Assembly: GCA_013361745.1 (NCBI GenBank) | Contig: JABFXM010000025.1 | Span: forward strand, 1 to 16,952 | From: Gemmatimonadaceae bacterium | GTDB taxonomy: Bacteria; Gemmatimonadota; Gemmatimonadetes; Gemmatimonadales; Gemmatimonadaceae | Length of the DNA: 16,952 nucleotides | Reading direction: 5' to 3' | Shown: positions 13,820 through 16,952 of the stretch, in pieces | Position numbering within the stretch: position 1 is the first letter of the stretch | Layout: the number at the start of each line of letters is the position of its first letter | Notes under the pieces: model-generated | Told to the model about the DNA's origin: nothing | The model's input: the letters and a program-made list of their open reading frames with translations, nothing else | Database searches by the model: none | Made by a program: the position numbers and the translations under genes

Positions 13820-16195
13820 ATGAGACGTTCCCTTCTCTCTCAGGCCGCACTCGCGGCGAGCCTCGTTCTGGCTCCCGTCGCGGGGGCGCAGGCCACCGCG
13901 ACTCCGCCCTATCTCGACTCCGCGCTCCCCGTCGCCAGGCGCGTCGACGATCTGCTCGCGCGCATGACGCTCGAGGAGAAGGTCGCGCAGATGGTCAGCC
14001 TCTGGCAGGGGAAGCGCGCGATCACCGACTCGCTCGGCCGCTTCGACCCGACGCGTGCGCCGGAGTGGTTCAAGCTCGGCATCGGCCGCATCGAGCGTCC
14101 GAGCGACGGCCACGGCGCACGCGCGGAAGCCGAGTTCACGAACGCGATCCAGCGCTGGACGAAGGAGCACACGCGACTCGGCATCCCCGTGATCTTCCAC
14201 GAGGAAGCGCTGCACGGATTGCAGGGCCCGGAGGCGACGAGCTTCCCGCAGGCGATCGCGCTCGCCAGCAGCTGGGACACGGCGCTCGTCGAGCGCGTCT
14301 TCACCGCGGCGGGCGCGGAGGTCAGGGCGCGCGGCGCGCAGCAGGTGCTCGCGCCGGTGATCGACGTCGCGCGCGATGCGAGGTGGGGGCGCATCGAGGA
14401 GACGTACGGTGAGGATCCGTATCTCGTCGCGCGACTCGGCGTCGCCGCGGTGCATGGGTTCCAGGGACGTGATGCGAACGGCGTCCCCGCCCCGGGTCAC
14501 GTCATCGCGACGCTGAAGCACATGACCGGCCACGGCCAGCCGGAATCGGGGACGAATACCGGACCCGCGCCACTCGGCGAGCGCACTCTCCGAAATTTCT
14601 TCTTCCCGCCCTTCGAGGCGGCGGTGAAGGAAGCACACGCGGGGAGCCTGATGCCTTCCTACAACGAGGTCGACGGCATCCCGTCGCACGCCAACGTCTG
14701 GATGCTGCGTGACGTCCTCCGCGGCGAGTGGGGCTTCGACGGCACCATCGTCTCCGACTGGGGCGCGATCCCGCAGCTCGCGGGCGCACACCACATCGCC
14801 GCCGACTCCGCCGGCGCCGCGCGCCGCGCCCTCGCGGCCACCGTCGACGTCGATCTTCCCGATCTCTCGAGCTACGTCTCGCTCGTGGACGAGGTGAAAG
14901 CGGGCCGCGTCCCCCAGAAGTCGATCGACGACGCGGTGCGGCGCCTGCTGCGCGTGAAGTTCGAGCTCGGACTGTTCGAGAATCCGTACGTCGACCCGGC
15001 TCGCGCGGACGCGATCTCCGGCGCCGCGAAGACTCGCCCGCTCGCGCTCGAGGCGGCGCACGAGTCGATCGTGCTCCTGCGCAACGAGGGACAGCTCCTG
15101 CCGCTCGACGCGCAACGACTGCAGCGAATCGCGGTCATCGGTCCGCATGCGGGCGAGGTTCTCCTTGGCGGCTATGCCGGCACTCCACGCTACACCGTGA
15201 GCATCGTCGACGGGGTGAAGGCGCGAGCGAAGCAGGCGCGCGTGGGCTACGCCGAAGGCGTGCGACTCACCGAGGATTCCGCCGCCACCGGTGAACCGCA
15301 GCCGCATCTCGGCGGCACGCGTGCCATCACGCGATGGAACTACGACCGCGTCGTGCTCGGCGACTCGCTCGACAACGAGCGGCGCATCGCCGAGGCGGTG
15401 AAACTCGCCGAGCGGAGCGACGTCGCGATCGTGGTGATCGGCGACAACGAGATGACCTCGCGCGAAGCCTGGGCGGTCGAGCATCCCGGCGACCGCAGCG
15501 AGCTGACGCTGCCGGGCCAGCAGGAGGAGCTCGCGCTCGCCGTTCTCGCCACCGGAACGCCGACGGTGATCGTACTGATCAACGGGCGGCCGCCCGCGAT
15601 ACCGCTCCTCGAGCACCGCGCGCGCGCGATCGTCGAAGGGTGGTATCTCGGCCAGGAGACTGGCACGGCGGTCGCCGACGTCCTGTTCGGTGACTACAAC
15701 CCCGGCGGCAAGCTCCCCGTCTCCGTCGCCCGTAACGTCGGGCAGCTGCCGGTGTTCTACGACCACAAGCCGACCGCGCGGCGCGAGTACCTCTTCGCGA
15801 GCACGCAGCCGCTCTTTCCATTCGGCTACGGGCTCTCATACACGACCTTCGCGTACTCCTCGCCGCGCCTCGCCGCGTCGAGCATCGCGACGACCGGCAA
15901 CACCGCTGTCGCCGTCGACGTCACGAACACCGGTACGCGCGCTGGCGACGAGATCGTGCAGATGTACGTTCACGCGCGCACGAGCAGCACCACGCGCCCG
16001 GTGCTCGAGTTGAAAGGCTTCCAGCGCGTGAGGCTGGCGCCGGGCGAGAAGCGCACGGTCACGTTTGCGGTCGGGCCCGAACAGCTTTCGTACCATGGGC
16101 TCGAGATGAAGCGCGTCGTCGAGCCTGGCATCTTCGACATCCTCGTCGGGAGCAGCTCCATCGACCTGCACGGCGTTCCGCTCGACGTGAGGTAG
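13820..16195 (+). CDS. Exported GH3 beta-glucosidase / beta-xylosidase
   Basis: This 791-residue glycoside hydrolase family 3 enzyme removes beta-linked glucose or xylose from the non-reducing end of oligosaccharides by a retaining mechanism. Residues 1-25 form a signal peptide (MRRSLLSQAALAASLVLAP, then VAGAQA). The N-terminal barrel holds IPVIFHEEALHG (122-133), RWGRIEETYGEDP (188-200), Lys233-His234 and the nucleophile Asp313 in TIVSDWGAI. The alpha/beta sandwich has LLRNEGQLLPL and VIGDNEMTSREAW with GDRSELTLPG (about 538-570), the stretch that should hold the acid/base glutamate. A fibronectin III-like domain closes the protein (VAVDVTNTGTRAGDEIVQMY). The size and order match BglX-type enzymes. 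It follows the ATPase by 40 bp and is probably in that operon, although no strong Shine-Dalgarno is seen. Glucose versus xylose preference cannot be settled from sequence. Confidence 0.94.
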   Translation: MRRSLLSQAALAASLVLAPVAGAQATATPPYLDSALPVARRVDDLLARMTLEEKVAQMVSLWQGKRAITDSLGRFDPTRAPEWFKLGIGRIERPSDGHGARAEAEFTNAIQRWTKEHTRLGIPVIFHEEALHGLQGPEATSFPQAIALASSWDTALVERVFTAAGAEVRARGAQQVLAPVIDVARDARWGRIEETYGEDPYLVARLGVAAVHGFQGRDANGVPAPGHVIATLKHMTGHGQPESGTNTGPAPLGERTLRNFFFPPFEAAVKEAHAGSLMPSYNEVDGIPSHANVWMLRDVLRGEWGFDGTIVSDWGAIPQLAGAHHIAADSAGAARRALAATVDVDLPDLSSYVSLVDEVKAGRVPQKSIDDAVRRLLRVKFELGLFENPYVDPARADAISGAAKTRPLALEAAHESIVLLRNEGQLLPLDAQRLQRIAVIGPHAGEVLLGGYAGTPRYTVSIVDGVKARAKQARVGYAEGVRLTEDSAATGEPQPHLGGTRAITRWNYDRVVLGDSLDNERRIAEAVKLAERSDVAIVVIGDNEMTSREAWAVEHPGDRSELTLPGQQEELALAVLATGTPTVIVLINGRPPAIPLLEHRARAIVEGWYLGQETGTAVADVLFGDYNPGGKLPVSVARNVGQLPVFYDHKPTARREYLFASTQPLFPFGYGLSYTTFAYSSPRLAASSIATTGNTAVAVDVTNTGTRAGDEIVQMYVHARTSSTTRPVLELKGFQRVRLAPGEKRTVTFAVGPEQLSYHGLEMKRVVEPGIFDILVGSSSIDLHGVPLDVR

Positions 16196-16199
16196 GACG

Positions 16200-16952
16200 T
16201 CAGCCGACCAGTCCCGGCCCCTCGATCGCCAGCGCGGTGACGAGCGGCCGGGGTCGCCGCGGCGGAAGAGTGACGGTCAGTCCGCGCGCCGTTCGATCGA
16301 AGTGCAGGGGCACGCCGTCCCCGCCCAGCAGCTCGACGCGGCGCACCTCGCCACTCGTGACGGTGCCGCCGGTGGCCAGCGACGCGATGGTCACGCGGTC
16401 GTCGGCCGGTTCGCCGAGCACCAGCGCGTAGAGTGTACCGGCGCGCGTCGTGAAGCGGATGTCGGCGGGGGTGAAAGCCTTCGCCTTTTCCTCGCCGAAG
16501 GCGCCGCCCGCCACCGGCGTCGGACCCTCGCCGAACACCCGCCACGGCCGCGTTCCGAAGATCGCGGCACCGTTGCGTGCCGTCCATTCACCGATGCGCT
16601 CGACGATCGCGACCTCGTCGTCGTCGATCGTCCCGTCGCCGCGCACCGGCACGTTGAGCAGGAGGTTGCCGTTCTTGCTCACCGTGTCGCAGAGCCGCTG
16701 GATCACGCTCTGCGCGCTCTTGTACCCGTGCCGCTCGTACAGCGGCCGGCTGTAGTGCCAGTCGCCGAGGCAGGTGTCCGCGTGCCAGGGGAGCGGCTGC
16801 AGCGTCTCGCTGAAGCCCCGCTCGACGTCCTCGACGATGCCGCCGCGCTGCTCGGGCGTCAGCTGCTTGCCCGTGACGACCGCCTCGAGCCGGCCGCCGA
16901 TCCACTGCATGCTCGCGATGTAGAAGTGCGCCGTCGCCTCGAGCCCCGCGTC
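16200..16952 (-). CDS. GH29 alpha-L-fucosidase, C-terminal part (cut by window edge)
   Basis: The last ~250 residues of a glycoside hydrolase family 29 enzyme, which cleaves terminal alpha-L-fucose with retention. The frame is open to the right edge, so the start, any signal peptide and the catalytic nucleophile lie outside. Visible family segments are HADTCLGDWHYS, the barrel end SKNGNLLLNVPVRGDGTIDD, and ERIGEWTARNGAAIFGTRPW, followed by a C-terminal beta-sandwich (FTTRAGTLYALVLG, LLGGDGVPLHFDRTARGLTV). An internal ATG at 16910 is not the start, because conserved-looking sequence continues upstream of it. It converges with the GH3 gene, with only 4 bp between stops and no terminator. With the GH31 and GH3 enzymes it suggests attack on fucosylated xyloglucan. 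Confidence 0.9.
   Translation of the reverse strand, partial: DAGLEATAHFYIASMQWIGGRLEAVVTGKQLTPEQRGGIVEDVERGFSETLQPLPWHADTCLGDWHYSRPLYERHGYKSAQSVIQRLCDTVSKNGNLLLNVPVRGDGTIDDDEVAIVERIGEWTARNGAAIFGTRPWRVFGEGPTPVAGGAFGEEKAKAFTPADIRFTTRAGTLYALVLGEPADDRVTIASLATGGTVTSGEVRRVELLGGDGVPLHFDRTARGLTVTLPPRRPRPLVTALAIEGPGLVG

Noticed and set aside
13787..15766. 659-codon open frame on the minus strand
   Set aside because: It is antisense to GH3; the GH3 catalytic motifs are on the plus strand.

Overview
The window is GC-rich chromosomal DNA. The most likely source is a Gemmatimonadota-type soil bacterium. The reasons are a SusC/SusD pair in a roughly 65-68 % GC genome, Shine-Dalgarno-led genes, a cell-shape gene beside redox and hemicellulose genes, and a recurrent CGTTAGGC octamer. 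This assignment rests on style and gene content, not on a marker gene. No rRNA, tRNA, CRISPR array or insertion sequence was seen.

Layout. (1) Positions 1-479, minus strand: the N-terminal part of mreB, running off the left edge. (2) 595-2009, plus strand: a 2x[4Fe-4S] ferredoxin whose stop overlaps (ATGA) the start of a geranylgeranyl-reductase-family flavoprotein. A TTGACA promoter sits so close that the mRNA should be leaderless or nearly so. (3) 2010-2227: a lower-GC spacer filled by a repeat element with two direct copies and one inverted copy. (4) 2228-3327, minus strand: a SemiSWEET sugar transporter behind a HAD-family phosphatase, spaced 2 nt apart. (5) 3328-3643: a 316-bp non-coding block with, on the minus strand, a good sigma-70 promoter, a possible 32-codon leader ORF, a palindrome and an intrinsic terminator, all ahead of the HAD gene. 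(6) 3644-8552, minus strand: a SusC-SusD operon. (7) 8782-11163, minus strand: an exported GH31 alpha-xylosidase. (8) 11288-16195, plus strand: a ribose/xylose-type ABC permease, its double ATPase and an exported GH3 glycosidase. (9) 16200-16952, minus strand: the C-terminal part of a GH29 alpha-L-fucosidase, running off the right edge.

How they fit together. GH31 alpha-xylosidase, GH3 beta-glucosidase/beta-xylosidase and GH29 alpha-L-fucosidase are the exo-enzymes expected for stripping fucosylated xyloglucan oligosaccharides. SusC/SusD would bring oligosaccharides across the outer membrane, the exported glycosidases would trim them, and the ABC importer would take up the released sugar. No endo-glucanase, substrate-binding protein or regulator gene is visible, so the locus as seen is incomplete or relies on genes elsewhere.

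The least ordinary parts are the ferredoxin-flavoprotein pair, the promoter-leader-terminator block before the HAD/SemiSWEET genes, the repeat at 2051-2186, and the recurrent CGTTAGGC octamer used in several reading frames.
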